A stretch of 64,000 nucleotides of DNA, taken from NCBI GenBank assembly GCA_944548615.1, contig OX155972.1, forward strand, positions 24,738,011-24,802,010. The letters run 5' to 3'. This document shows positions 9,686 to 30,787 of this stretch, in pieces. The first letter of the stretch is position 1. Each line of letters opens with the position of its first letter. The stretch is from Micropterix aruncella (taxonomy: Eukaryota; Arthropoda; Insecta; Lepidoptera; Micropterigidae). The notes beneath the pieces are model-generated. The model did no database searches, was not told where the DNA came from, and worked only from the letters and a program-made list of their open reading frames with translations. A program made the position numbers and the translations under genes.

Positions 9686-10581
9686 ACTTTCCTGTCAAGG
9701 AAAGTATTGTGGAAGCACTTCTGTGTGTGTGTGTGTATTCTCCGACGATAGCGCCGAAACGCTTCATATGATTGAGCTGCAATTTGACATACAGGCTCAT
9801 TTGATAATGGCAAGAGTAGAAAAGATTGTGGTTGAAATCCGTCCACCCTGGGTTGGCTCCTAACGAGGGAACTCCTCAACGGTCAACAGCAGAGACCTAA
9901 AATTTTGTATAGGTACGCATTCGATTATGATAGCCCCTTCCAAGTTCAACCATAACATGGCTGATGTACCCTGAGTTGGCTCCCAAAGAAGGAACTCCTC
10001 AACGGTCAACAGCAGGGACCCAAAATTTTGTATACGCATTCAATTATGTTAGCCCCTTCCATGTTCTACCATGACATGGCTGATGAACCTTAATTTGGCT
10101 CCCGATGAGGGAACTCCTCAACGGTCAACAGCAGGCACCCAAAATTTTGTATACGCATTCAATTATGATAGCCCCTTCCATGTTCTACTATAACATGGCT
10201 AATGAACCCTAATTAGGCCCCCGATGAGGGAACTCCTCAACGGTCAACAGCAGAGACCCAAAATTTTGTATACGCATTCAATTATGATAGCCTCTTCCAA
10301 GTTCCACCATGACATGGCTGATGTACCCTGGGTCGGCTCCCGATGAGGTAAATCCTCAACGGTCAACAGCAGAGACCCAAAATTTTGTATACGAGTTCCG
10401 ATTTCGTTTTCGATAGTTTACGATTTCAGTTTCGATTCATCATCATCATCGCGGGGGGGGGGGGGGGGGTTAAAGGGTGGCGCTAGGTTAGGGGAAGTGG
10501 GGTGGTAGGATTTATGAAATTAATATTAAGATAAATTAAGTTCCTGGCTACTTGACAGGAAAGTCTTGGGGTGACACAACC
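9686..10581. mobile_element. Inverted-ended repeat element carrying a ~120-bp minisatellite
   Basis: ACTTTCCTGTCAAG at 9686-9699 is the exact reverse complement of CTTGACAGGAAAGT at 10551-10564, bracketing about 880 bp. Inside are a short GT run (about 9722-9737), the ~120 bp tandem array and a G homopolymer (about 10453-10469). Just outside the right repeat is GGGGTGACACAACC, which also occurs with a nearby CTACTTG at 2702-2724, suggesting another copy of this right end there. No ORF of note. A non-autonomous element is the best guess; the superfamily is unknown. Confidence 0.5.
9845..10390 (+). repeat. ~120-bp tandem repeat, about 4.5 copies
   Basis: The landmark GGAACTCCTCAACGGTCAAC recurs at about 9868, 9991, 10110, 10229 and (with two changes) 10348, giving periods of 123, 119, 119 and 119 bp. 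Each unit also holds ACCCAAAATTTTGTATACGC and a CCTTCCATGTTC-like block. Copies differ by several substitutions each, so the array is older than satellite A. Confidence 0.92.
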
Positions 10582-10610
10582 TATTTTTTTCTGTTGTCGA
10601 AAGTTGTAAT

Positions 10611-10644
10611 TAGGTCAGCTCGTGGAAGAACCCGAGCTGACCTA
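10611..10644. repeat. Perfect 12-bp hairpin
   Basis: TAGGTCAGCTCG at 10611-10622 and CGAGCTGACCTA at 10633-10644 are exact reverse complements around a 10-nt loop. No other function visible. Confidence 0.65.
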
Positions 10645-10909
10645 CTTATAAATTTTGTTTCATCTAAATGAGCATTACATGTTTTACTAAAAATGGGAAT
10701 GCTTAAAATTAGGTAAATATCATAAATTTAATTGTGGCGCTAAGTTTCAAAACAAACGACTTCTCGCTTCTATTGTACGTGCGAGTGCTCTGCACTGCGC
10801 TGAGCAAGACTCGCTCGCCCAGGTATAAAAATCGTAGGATCTTCTAAGTGATAATACGTTACAAAGCAATAATTACCTTTCTATCACTGTACATTTCGTT
10901 CCTAGGAAT

Positions 10910-10978
10910 CTTCGAACAATGTGATATTAGAAATTATTATCTAATATCAGCTTCGAACAATGTGATATTAGAAATTAC
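10910..10978 (+). repeat. 41-bp direct duplication
   Basis: CTTCGAACAATGTGATATTA followed by GAAATTA occurs at 10910 and again at 10951 with no differences over about 28 bp, a simple local duplication. Confidence 0.8.
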
Positions 10979-11065
10979 TAATATTAGCTCGAGTATTAGA
11001 AAAGTTGATGTAGAAAACTCCACGACAAAATATTTTGCCGTGCAATGATTTTGCGGTAAGTTAGT

Positions 11066-18248
<7,183 letters not shown>

Positions 18249-18848
18249 TACGTGTGGCACTCGGGGACTGCCGCGGTAAAGCTATTGCATAGCATTTTTA
18301 ACAACTTACCTATGCCATTATAATTATTTATTTATTTTATTTATTTTATTTTTTTCGGATATCAGATAACTGCGCTCTATCAGAAAACGTTGAAATTACT
18401 CCGAATCATTTGCGGCTCCGGAAGCAAATGATTCGGAACTATTTAAACGTCTTCCGATAGAGCGCCGCGAACGAATTTTTTATTCGATAAAGCAAAAAAA
18501 CGGATTATTCGAAAAAATCGTAGATAAAAAGATAGATAATTAAATTATCTTTAAAATGGTACAGGTTTCATAATAATACGCCAGATAGTATTTGCGTAGT
18601 AGTCGTTTTTGTGTTCGGTTAAACCTAATTTCACAAATTAATTACACTATGTAATATAAACAAAATCTAAAATATTCAAAGCTAAGAATATTAAGAAAAT
18701 GTTCTTGTTTAACATATATTTTTTTCGAAACGTAGGCAGTACTCGTTTAGACGTAATTATCAGTTTAAAATCATTAATTTTCGTTAAGAAATTTCTTCAT
18801 TCGGTCGCCGCGCTGGCCTAGCCCGCGATAAAAGCTATGCAATAGCCT
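18249..18848 (+). mobile_element. ~600-bp hairpin repeat, copy 1
   Basis: Starts TACGTGTGGCACTCGGGGAC and TGCCGCGGTAAAGCTATTGC, and ends near GCGATAAAAGCTATGCAATA. The 15-mer AAGCTATTGCATAGC near one end is inverted at the other, like a short terminal repeat. The centre (18372-18465) is a long hairpin: GCGCTCTATC pairs with GATAGAGCGC, and TCCGAATCATTTGC (18400-18413) pairs with GCAAATGATTCGGA (18424-18437). There is no transposase. It is one of five copies in the window and half of a 1.42-kb composite inserted in satellite A. Confidence 0.8.
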
Positions 18849-19080
18849 AAAAGTATATAAATATATTTATATTTAATTTTAGGTAGGTATGATATGTAAG
18901 TATTATAATATATATAATTGAGGTAGTTTATGTCCATGAACTAAATAAATGAAATATAATATGTACAAATGTTTTGTGATCATCTAGAATAATCTAGATT
19001 CTAGATAGACTATAGATTTTTTTAAATTGAATTCTTATAAGAGGTTTTAGATAAGTGTAATATGTCCACACTTAAAAAAA

Positions 19081-19670
19081 TACGTGTGGCACTCGGGGAC
19101 TGCCGCGGTAAAGCTATTGCATAGCATTTTTAACAACTTATGCAATTATAATTATTTATTTATTTATTTTTTTCTGATATCAGATAACTGCGCTCTATCG
19201 AAAAACGTTGAAATTATTCCGAATCATTAGCGGCTGCGTTAGCAAATGATTCGGAATAATAATTTAAACGTCTTCCGATAGAGCGCCGCGCACGAAATTT
19301 TTATTCGATAAAGCAAAAAAAACGGATTATTCGAAAAAATTCGTAGATAAAAAGATAGATAATTCAATTATCTTTAAAATGGTGAAGGTTTCATAATAAT
19401 ACGCCAGATAGTATTTGCGTAGTAGTCGTTTTTGTGTTCGGTTAGACCTAATTTCACAAATTAATTACACTATGTAATATAAACAAAATCTAAAATATTC
19501 AAAGCGAAGAATATTAGGAAAATGTTCTTGTTTAACATATATTTTTTTCGAATCGTAAGCAGTACTCGTTTAGACGTAATTATCAGTTTAAAATCATTAA
19601 TTTTCGTTAAAAAATTTCTCCATTCGGTCGCCGCGCTGGCAGGCCCGCGATAAAAGCTATGCAATAGCTT
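19081..19670 (+). mobile_element. ~600-bp hairpin repeat, copy 2
   Basis: Second direct copy of the hairpin repeat, separated from copy 1 by about 230 bp of AT-rich spacer (18849-19080). It differs from copy 1 by substitutions and small indels. A 73-codon minus-strand frame in it (19470-19691) is a by-product of the repeat and not a gene. Satellite A resumes immediately at 19671, at the same unit position at which it was interrupted. Confidence 0.8.
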
Positions 19671-22600
19671 AATAAAAATAATAAAAGCCACTTACATAGC
19701 TGGAAGGTTTTTCCCGGACTGGATTGGGAAATGCTTATTTTAAATGAGATGTATGTCTGGATGAGCACTACTTTCGACAGTGCAATGTAGGTTTAATGGG
19801 ATCCCTTTATCGCTAGCGAACGATCGCCGTTCATCCACATCTCAAAAACAAAGCGTATCCTTATGCAAACCAAAATAAAATGTCTTTATTAAAGACAAAT
19901 TAAAGCAAAAACAATGAAAAAAATCACAATCAATCGTCTCTTAAATGCGGAATGACATACCGAAAATTGGATTTGAAATTCGAATATATCCACTCTTTAA
20001 AAGGACGATATACGATTGCAGTGCTCGCTATCAGCCAGCCATTAAATGAAAATAAAAATAAAATACTTCATTTGCTCGTTCCCATGAAATAAGATATAAA
20101 TCGTAATTTCTGGTCGAGAAGTGTATACTTAATGCTATATGATATTTACAAGAGTTCAAAACATAAGATAAAATTGTATAATATTGTTAATATTTGATTG
20201 GTTTTGTGTAAAATCTTTTTTTAAAGAATTCGTTTAAAGGATGACACTTTGATGAAAAAATAAAAATAATAAAAGCCACTTACATAGCTGGAAGGTTTTT
20301 CCCGGACTGGATTGGGAAATGCTTATTTTAAATGAGATGTATGTCTGGATGAGCACTACTTTCGACAGTGCAATGTAGGTTTAATGGGATCCCTTTATCG
20401 CTAGCGAACGATCGCCGTTCATCCACATCTCAAAAACAAAGCGTATCCTTATGCAAACCAAAATAAAATGTCTTTATTAAAGACAAATTAAAGCAAAAAC
20501 AATGAAAAAAATCACAATCAATCGTCTCTTAAATGCGGAATGACATACCGAAAATTGGATTTGAAATTCGAATATATCCACTCTTTAAAAGGACGATATA
20601 CGATTGCAGTGCTCGCTATCAGCCAGCCATTAAATGAAAATAAAAATAAAATACTTCATTTGCTCGTTCCCATGAAATAAGATATAAATCGTAATTTCTG
20701 GTCGAGAAGTGTATACTTAATGCTATATGATATTTACAAGAGTTCAAAACATAAGATAAAATTGTATAATATTGTTAATATTTGATTGGTTTTGTGTAAA
20801 ATCTTTTTTTAAAGAATTCGTTTAAAGGATGACACTTTGATGAAAAAATAAAAATAATAAAAGCCACTTACATAGCTGGAAGGTTTTTCCCGGACTGGAT
20901 TGGGAAATGCTTATTTTAAATGAGATGTATGTCTGGATGAGCACTACTTTCGACAGTGCAATGTAGGTTTAATGGGATCCCTTTATCGCTAGCGAACGAT
21001 CGCCGTTCATCCACATCTCAAAAACAAAGCGTATCCTTATGCAAACCAAAATAAAATGTCTTTATTAAAGACAAATTAAAGCAAAAACAATGAAAAAAAT
21101 CACAATCAATCGTCTCTTAAATGCGGAATGACATACCGAAAATTGGATTTGAAATTCGAATATATCCACTCTTTAAAAGGACGATATACGATTGCAGTGC
21201 TCGCTATCAGCCAGCCATTAAATGAAAATAAAAATAAAATACTTCATTTGCTCGTTCCCATGAAATAAGATATAAATCGTAATTTCTGGTCGAGAAGTGT
21301 ATACTTAATGCTATATGATATTTACAAGAGTTCAAAACATAAGATAAAATTGTATAATATTGTTAATATTTGATTGGTTTTGTGTAAAATCTTTTTTTAA
21401 AGAATTCGTTTAAAGGATGACACTTTGATGAAAAAATAAAAATAATAAAAGCCACTTACATAGCTGGAAGGTTTTTCCCGGACTGGATTGGGAAATGCTT
21501 ATTTTAAATGAGATGTATGTCTGGATGAGCACTACTTTCGACAGTGCAATGTAGGTTTAATGGGATCCCTTTATCGCTAGCGAACGATCGCCGTTCATCC
21601 ACATCTCAAAAACAAAGCGTATCCTTATGCAAACCAAAATAAAATGTCTTTATTAAAGACAAATTAAAGCAAAAACAATGAAAAAAATCACAATCAATCG
21701 TCTCTTAAATGCGGAATGACATACCGAAAATTGGATTTGAAATTCGAATATATCCACTCTTTAAAAGGACGATATACGATTGCAGTGCTCGCTATCAGCC
21801 AGCCATTAAATGAAAATAAAAATAAAATACTTCATTTGCTCGTTCCCATGAAATAAGATATAAATCGTAATTTCTGGTCGAGAAGTGTATACTTAATGCT
21901 ATATGATATTTACAAGAGTTCAAAACATAAGATAAAATTGTATAATATTGTTAATATTTGATTGGTTTTGTGTAAAATCTTTTTTTAAAGAATTCGTTTA
22001 AAGGATGACACTTTGATGAAAAAATAAAAATAATAAAAGCCACTTACATAGCTGGAAGGTTTTTCCCGGACTGGATTGGGAAATGCTTATTTTAAATGAG
22101 ATGTATGTCTGGATGAGCACTACTTTCGACAGTGCAATGTAGGTTTAATGGGATCCCTTTATCGCTAGCGAACGATCGCCGTTCATCCACATCTCAAAAA
22201 CAAAGCGTATCCTTATGCAAACCAAAATAAAATGTCTTTATTAAAGACAAATTAAAGCAAAAACAATGAAAAAAATCACAATCAATCGTCTCTTAAATGC
22301 GGAATGACATACCGAAAATTGGATTTGAAATTCGAATATATCCACTCTTTAAAAGGACGATATACGATTGCAGTGCTCGCTATCAGCCAGCCATTAAATG
22401 AAAATAAAAATAAAATACTTCATTTGCTCGTTCCCATGAAATAAGATATAAATCGTAATTTCTGGTCGAGAAGTGTATACTTAATGCTATATGATATTTA
22501 CAAGAGTTCAAAACATAAGATAAAATTGTATAATATTGTTAATATTTGATTGGTTTTGTGTAAAATCTTTTTTTAAAGAATTCGTTTAAAGGATGACACT

Positions 22601-25600
22601 TTGATGAAAAAATAAAAATAATAAAAGCCACTTACATAGCTGGAAGGTTTTTCCCGGACTGGATTGGGAAATGCTTATTTTAAATGAGATGTATGTCTGG
22701 ATGAGCACTACTTTCGACAGTGCAATGTAGGTTTAATGGGATCCCTTTATCGCTAGCGAACGATCGCCGTTCATCCACATCTCAAAAACAAAGCGTATCC
22801 TTATGCAAACCAAAATAAAATGTCTTTATTAAAGACAAATTAAAGCAAAAACAATGAAAAAAATCACAATCAATCGTCTCTTAAATGCGGAATGACATAC
22901 CGAAAATTGGATTTGAAATTCGAATATATCCACTCTTTAAAAGGACGATATACGATTGCAGTGCTCGCTATCAGCCAGCCATTAAATGAAAATAAAAATA
23001 AAATACTTCATTTGCTCGTTCCCATGAAATAAGATATAAATCGTAATTTCTGGTCGAGAAGTGTATACTTAATGCTATATGATATTTACAAGAGTTCAAA
23101 ACATAAGATAAAATTGTATAATATTGTTAATATTTGATTGGTTTTGTGTAAAATCTTTTTTTAAAGAATTCGTTTAAAGGATGACACTTTGATGAAAAAA
23201 TAAAAATAATAAAAGCCACTTACATAGCTGGAAGGTTTTTCCCGGACTGGATTGGGAAATGCTTATTTTAAATGAGATGTATGTCTGGATGAGCACTACT
23301 TTCGACAGTGCAATGTAGGTTTAATGGGATCCCTTTATCGCTAGCGAACGATCGCCGTTCATCCACATCTCAAAAACAAAGCGTATCCTTATGCAAACCA
23401 AAATAAAATGTCTTTATTAAAGACAAATTAAAGCAAAAACAATGAAAAAAATCACAATCAATCGTCTCTTAAATGCGGAATGACATACCGAAAATTGGAT
23501 TTGAAATTCGAATATATCCACTCTTTAAAAGGACGATATACGATTGCAGTGCTCGCTATCAGCCAGCCATTAAATGAAAATAAAAATAAAATACTTCATT
23601 TGCTCGTTCCCATGAAATAAGATATAAATCGTAATTTCTGGTCGAGAAGTGTATACTTAATGCTATATGATATTTACAAGAGTTCAAAACATAAGATAAA
23701 ATTGTATAATATTGTTAATATTTGATTGGTTTTGTGTAAAATCTTTTTTTAAAGAATTCGTTTAAAGGATGACACTTTGATGAAAAAATAAAAATAATAA
23801 AAGCCACTTACATAGCTGGAAGGTTTTTCCCGGACTGGATTGGGAAATGCTTATTTTAAATGAGATGTATGTCTGGATGAGCACTACTTTCGACAGTGCA
23901 ATGTAGGTTTAATGGGATCCCTTTATCGCTAGCGAACGATCGCCGTTCATCCACATCTCAAAAACAAAGCGTATCCTTATGCAAACCAAAATAAAATGTC
24001 TTTATTAAAGACAAATTAAAGCAAAAACAATGAAAAAAATCACAATCAATCGTCTCTTAAATGCGGAATGACATACCGAAAATTGGATTTGAAATTCGAA
24101 TATATCCACTCTTTAAAAGGACGATATACGATTGCAGTGCTCGCTATCAGCCAGCCATTAAATGAAAATAAAAATAAAATACTTCATTTGCTCGTTCCCA
24201 TGAAATAAGATATAAATCGTAATTTCTGGTCGAGAAGTGTATACTTAATGCTATATGATATTTACAAGAGTTCAAAACATAAGATAAAATTGTATAATAT
24301 TGTTAATATTTGATTGGTTTTGTGTAAAATCTTTTTTTAAAGAATTCGTTTAAAGGATGACACTTTGATGAAAAAATAAAAATAATAAAAGCCACTTACA
24401 TAGCTGGAAGGTTTTTCCCGGACTGGATTGGGAAATGCTTATTTTAAATGAGATGTATGTCTGGATGAGCACTACTTTCGACAGTGCAATGTAGGTTTAA
24501 TGGGATCCCTTTATCGCTAGCGAACGATCGCCGTTCATCCACATCTCAAAAACAAAGCGTATCCTTATGCAAACCAAAATAAAATGTCTTTATTAAAGAC
24601 AAATTAAAGCAAAAACAATGAAAAAAATCACAATCAATCGTCTCTTAAATGCGGAATGACATACCGAAAATTGGATTTGAAATTCGAATATATCCACTCT
24701 TTAAAAGGACGATATACGATTGCAGTGCTCGCTATCAGCCAGCCATTAAATGAAAATAAAAATAAAATACTTCATTTGCTCGTTCCCATGAAATAAGATA
24801 TAAATCGTAATTTCTGGTCGAGAAGTGTATACTTAATGCTATATGATATTTACAAGAGTTCAAAACATAAGATAAAATTGTATAATATTGTTAATATTTG
24901 ATTGGTTTTGTGTAAAATCTTTTTTTAAAGAATTCGTTTAAAGGATGACACTTTGATGAAAAAATAAAAATAATAAAAGCCACTTACATAGCTGGAAGGT
25001 TTTTCCCGGACTGGATTGGGAAATGCTTATTTTAAATGAGATGTATGTCTGGATGAGCACTACTTTCGACAGTGCAATGTAGGTTTAATGGGATCCCTTT
25101 ATCGCTAGCGAACGATCGCCGTTCATCCACATCTCAAAAACAAAGCGTATCCTTATGCAAACCAAAATAAAATGTCTTTATTAAAGACAAATTAAAGCAA
25201 AAACAATGAAAAAAATCACAATCAATCGTCTCTTAAATGCGGAATGACATACCGAAAATTGGATTTGAAATTCGAATATATCCACTCTTTAAAAGGACGA
25301 TATACGATTGCAGTGCTCGCTATCAGCCAGCCATTAAATGAAAATAAAAATAAAATACTTCATTTGCTCGTTCCCATGAAATAAGATATAAATCGTAATT
25401 TCTGGTCGAGAAGTGTATACTTAATGCTATATGATATTTACAAGAGTTCAAAACATAAGACAAAATTGTATAATATTGTTAATATTTGATTGGTTTTGTG
25501 TAAAATCTTTTTTTAAAGAATTCGTTTAAAGGATGACACTTTGATGAAAAAATAAAAATAATAAAAGCCACTTACATAGCTGGAAGGTTTTTCCCGGACT

Positions 25601-27734
25601 GGATTGGGAAATGCTTATTTTAAATGAGATGTATGTCTGGATGAGCACTACTTTCGACAGTGCAATGTAGGTTTAATGGGATCCCTTTATCGCTAGCGAA
25701 CGATCGCCGTTCATCCACATCTCAAAAACAAAGCGTATCCTTATGCAAACCAAAATAAAATGTCTTTATTAAAGACAAATTAAAGCAAAAACAATGAAAA
25801 AAATCACAATCAATCGTCTCTTAAATGCGGAATGACATACCGAAAATTGGATTTGAAATTCGAATATATCCACTCTTTAAAAGGACGATATACGATTGCA
25901 GTGCTCGCTATCAGCCAGCCATTAAATGAAAATAAAAATAAAATACTTCATTTGCTCGTTCCCATGAAATAAGATATAAATCGTAATTTCTGGTCGAGAA
26001 GTGTATACTTAATGCTATATGATATTTACAAGAGTTCAAAACATAAGATAAAATTGTATAATATTGTTAATATTTGATTGGTTTTGTGTAAAATCTTTTT
26101 TTTAAAGAATTCGTTTAAAGGATGACACTTTGATGAAAAAATAAAAATAATAAAAGCCACTTACATAGCTGGAAGGTTTTTCCCGGACTGGATTGGGAAA
26201 TGCTTATTTTAAATGAGATGTATGTCTGGATGAGCACTACTTTCCGACAGTGCAATGTAGGTTTAATGGGATCCCTTTATCGCTAGCGAACGATCGCCGT
26301 TCATCCACATCTCAAAAACAAAGCGTATCCTTATGCAAACCAAAATAAAATGTCTTTATTAAAGACAAATTAAAGCAAAAACAATGAAAAAAATCACAAT
26401 CAATCGTCTCTTAAATGCGGAATGACATACCGAAAAATTGGATTTGAAATTCGAATATATCCACTCTTTAAAAGGACGATATACGATTGCAGTGCTCGCT
26501 ATCAGCCAGCCATTAAATGAAAATAAAAATAAAATACTTCATTTGCTCGTTCCCATGAAATAAGATATAAATCGTAATTTCTGGTCGAGAAGTGTATACT
26601 TAATGCTATATGATATTTACAAGAGTTCAAAACATAAGATAAAATTGTATAATATTGTTAATATTTGATTGGTTTTGTGTAAAATCTTTTTTTAAAGAAT
26701 TCGTTTAAAGGATGACACTTTGATGAAAAAATAAAAATAATAAAAGCCACTTACATAGCTGGAAGGTTTTTCCCGGACTGGATTGGGAAATGCTTATTTT
26801 AAATGAGATGTATGTCTGGATGAGCACTACTTTCGACAGTGCAATGTAGGTTTAATGGGATCCCTTTATCGCTAGCGAACGATCGCCGTTCATCCACATC
26901 TCAAAAACAAAGCGTATCCTTATGCAAACCAAAATAAAATGTCTTTATTAAAGACAAATTAAAGCAAAAACAATGAAAAAAATCACAACCAATCGTCTCT
27001 TAAATGCGGAATGACATACCGAAAATTGGATTTGAAATTCGAATATATCCACTCTTTAAAAGGACGATATACGATTGCAGTGCTCGCTATCAGCCAGCCA
27101 TTAAATGAAAATAAAAATAAAATACTTCATTTGCTCGTTCCCATGAAATAAGATATAAATCGTAATTTCTGGTCGAGAAGTGTATACTTAATGCTATATG
27201 ATATTTACAAGAGTTCAAAACATAAGATAAAAATTGTATAATATTGTTAATATTTGATTGGTTTTGTGTAAAATCTTTTTTTAAAGAATTCGTTTAAAGG
27301 ATGACACTTTGATGAAAAAATAAAAATAATAAAAGCCACTTACATAGCTGGAAGGTTTTTCCCGGACTGGATTGGGAAATGCTTATTTTAAATGAGATGT
27401 ATGTCTGGATGAGCACTACTTTCGACAGTGCAATGTAGGTTTAATGGGATCCCTTTATCGCTAGCGAACGATCGCCGTTCATCCACATCTCAAAAACAAA
27501 GCGTATCCTTATGCAAACCCAAAATAAAATGTCTTTATTAAAGACAAATTAAAGCAAAAACAATGAAAAAAATCACAATCAATCGTCTCTTAAATGCGGA
27601 ATGACATACCGAAAATTGGATTTGAAATTCGAATATATCCACTCTTTAAAAGGACGATATACGATTGCAGTGCTCGCTATCAGCCAGCCATTAAATGAAA
27701 ATAAAAATAAAATACTTCATTTGCTCGTTCCCAT
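19671..27734 (+). repeat. Satellite A array, block 2 (588-bp units, forward)
   Basis: The landmark recurs at 19699, 20287, 20875, 21463, 22051, 22639, 23227, 23815, 24403, 24991 and 25579 at exactly 588 bp, then at 26168, 26758 and 27347 with 1-2 bp length errors. The extra bases are all in or beside homopolymers: extra T about 26095, C about 26244, A about 26435, A about 27230 and C about 27519. All of them lie in the last three units before the palindrome centre. Confidence 0.98.
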
Positions 27735-27785
27735 GAAATAAGATATAAATCGTAATTTCTGTTTAATCTTAATGCTATATGATAT
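27735..27785. other. Central spacer of the satellite A palindrome
   Basis: Left arm ends GCTCGTTCCCAT at 27723-27734 and right arm starts ATGGGAACGAGC at 27786. The 51-nt spacer carries the forward unit on to ATTTCTG, has TTTAATC in place of a missing 17 bp, continues TTAATGCTATATGATAT, and then switches strand. The junction is therefore not a simple mirror but has a small deletion/insertion scar. Confidence 0.9.
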
Positions 27786-29964
27786 ATGGGAACGAGCAAA
27801 TGAAGTATTTTATTTTTATTTTCATTTAATGGCTGGCTGATAGCGAGCACTGCAATCGTATATCGTCCTTTTAAAGAGTGGATATATTCGAATTTCAAAT
27901 CCAATTTTCGGTATGTCATTCCGCATTTAAGAGACGATTGATTGTGATTTTTTTCATTGTTTTTGCTTTAATTTGTCTTTAATAAAGACATTTTATTTTG
28001 GTTTGCATAAGGATACGCTTTGTTTTTGAGATGTGGATGAACGGCGATCGTTCGCTAGCGATAAAGGGATCCCATTAAACCTACATTGCACTGTCGAAAG
28101 TAGTGCTCATCCAGACATACATCTCATTTAAAATAAGCATTTCCCAATCCAGTCCGGGAAAAACCTTCCAGCTATGTAAGTGGCTTTTATTATTTTTATT
28201 TTTTCATCAAAGTGTCATCCTTTAAACGAATTCTTTAAAAAAAGATTTTACACAAAACCAATCAAATATTAACAATATTATACAATTTTATCTTATGTTT
28301 TGAACTCTTGTAAATATCATATAGCATTAAGTATTCACTTCTCGACCAGAAATTACGATTTATATCTTATTTCATGGGAACGAGCAAATGAAGTATTTTA
28401 TTTTTATTTTCATTTAATGGCTGGCTGATAGCGAGCACTGCAATCGTATATCGTCCTTTTAAAGAGTGGATATATTCGAATTTCAAATCCAATTTTCGGT
28501 ATGTCATTCCGCATTTAAGAGACGATTGATTGTGATTTTTTTCATTGTTTTTGCTTTAATTTGTCTTTAATAAAGACATTTTATTTTGGTTTGCATAAGG
28601 ATACGCTTTGTTTTTGAGATGTGGATGAACGGCGATCGTTCGCTAGCGATAAAGGGATCCCATTAAACCTACATTGCACTGTCGAAAGTAGTGCTCATCC
28701 AGACATACATCTCATTTAAAATAAGCATTTCCCAATCCAGTCCGGGAAAAACCTTCCAGCTATGTAAGTGGCTTTTATTATTTTTATTTTTTCATCAAAG
28801 TGTCATCCTTTAAACGAATTCTTTAAAAAAAGATTTTACACAAAACCAATCAAATATTAACAATATTATACAATTTTATCTTATGTTTTGAACTCTTGTA
28901 AATATCATATAGCATTAAGTATACACTTCTCGACCAGAAATTACGATTTATATCTTATTTCATGGGAACGAGCAAATGAAGTATTTTATTTTTATTTTCA
29001 TTTAATGGCTGGCTGATAGCGAGCACTGCAATCGTATATCGTCCTTTTAAAGAGTGGATATATTCGAATTTCAAATCCAATTTTCGGTATGTCATTCCGC
29101 ATTTAAGAGACGATTGATTGTGATTTTTTTCATTGTTTTTGCTTTAATTTGTCTTTAATAAAGACATTTTATTTTGGTTTGCATAAGGATACGCTTTGTT
29201 TTTGAGATGTGGATGAACGGCGATCGTTCGCTAGCGATAAAGGCATCCCATTAAACCTACATTGCACTGTCGAAAGTAGTGCTCATCCAGACATACATCT
29301 CATTTAAAATAAGCATTTCCCAATCCAGTCCGGGAAAAACCTTCCAGCTATGTAAGTGGCTTTTATTATTTTTATTTTTTCATCAAAGTGTCATCCTTTA
29401 AACGAATTCTTTAAAAAAAGATTTTACACAAAACCAATCAAATATTAACAATATTATACAATTTTATCTTATGTTTTGAACTCTTGTAAATATCATATAG
29501 CATTAAGTATACACTTCTCGACCAGAAATTACGATTTATATCTTATTTCATGGGAACGAGCAAATGAAGTATTTTATTTTTATTTTCATTTAATGGCTGG
29601 CTGATAGCGAGCACTGCAATCGTATATCGTCCTTTTAAAGAGTGGATATATTCGAATTTCAAATCCAATTTTCGGTATGTCATTCCGCATTTAAGAGACG
29701 ATTGATTGTGATTTTTTTCATTGTTTTTGCTTTAATTTGTCTTTAATAAAGACATTTTATTTTGGTTTGCATAAGGATACGCTTTGTTTTTGAGATGTGG
29801 ATGAACGGCGATCGTTCGCTAGCGATAAAGGGATCCCATTAAACCTACATTGCACTGTCGAAAGTAGTGCTCATCCAGACATACATCTCATTTAAAATAA
29901 GCATTTCCCAATCCAGTCCGGGAAAAACCTTCCAGCTATGTAAGTGGCTTTTATTATTTTTATT
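27786..29964 (-). repeat. Satellite A array, block 3 (inverted)
   Basis: The same 588-bp unit in reverse orientation, about 3.7 units, ending at the inverted copy of the composite insertion. Small differences from the consensus include TATTCACTTC for TATACACTTC near 28331 and AAAGGCATCCC for AAAGGGATCCC near 29242. Confidence 0.97.
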
Positions 29965-30555
29965 AAGCTATTGCATAGCTTTTATCGCGGGCCTGCCAGC
30001 GCGGCGACCGAATGGAGAAATTTTTTAACGAAAATTAATGATTTTAAACTGATAATTACGTCTAAACGAGTACTGCTTACGATTCGAAAAAAATATATGT
30101 TAAACAAGAACATTTTCCTAATATTCTTCGCTTTGAATATTCTAGATTTTGTTTATATTACATAGTGTAATTAATTTGTGAAATTAGGTCTAACCGAACA
30201 CAAAAACGACTACTACGCAAATACTATCTGGCGTATTATTATGAAACCTTCACCATTTTAAAGATAATTGAATTATCTATCTTTTTATCTACGAATTTTT
30301 TCGAATAATCCGTTTTTTTTTGCTTTATCGAATAAAAATTTCGTGCGCGGCGCTCTATCGGAAGACGTTTAAATTATTATTCCGAATCATTTGCTAACGC
30401 AGCCGCTAATGATTCGGAATAATTTCAACGTTTTTCGATAGAGCGCAGTTATCTGATATCAGAAAAAAATAAATAAATAAATAATTATAATTGCATAAGT
30501 TGTTAAAAATGCTATGCAATAGCTTTACCGCGGCAGTCCCCGAGTGCCACACGTA
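29965..30555 (-). mobile_element. ~600-bp hairpin repeat, copy 3 (inverted)
   Basis: Reverse-orientation counterpart of copy 2, with the same junction to satellite A (TTTTTATT then AAGCTATTGCATAGC). Its inner hairpin is preserved. Confidence 0.8.
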
Positions 30556-30787
30556 TTTTTTTAAGTGTGGACATATTACACTTATCTAAAACCTCTTATA
30601 AGAATTCAATTTAAAAAAATCTATAGTCTATCTAGAATCTAGATTATTCTAGATGATCACAAAACATTTGTACATATTATATTTCATTTATTTAGTTCAT
30701 GGACATAAACTACCTCAATTATATATATTATAATACTTACATATCATACCTACCTAAAATTAAATATAAATATATTTATATACTTTT

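Noticed and set aside
19470..19691. 73-codon frame in the hairpin repeat, also present at 29944-30165
   Set aside because: It spans the junction between the repeat and satellite A and its N-terminus is satellite sequence; a by-product of the insertion.
27680..27919. 79-codon frame across the palindrome centre
   Set aside because: Created by the inverted junction itself.
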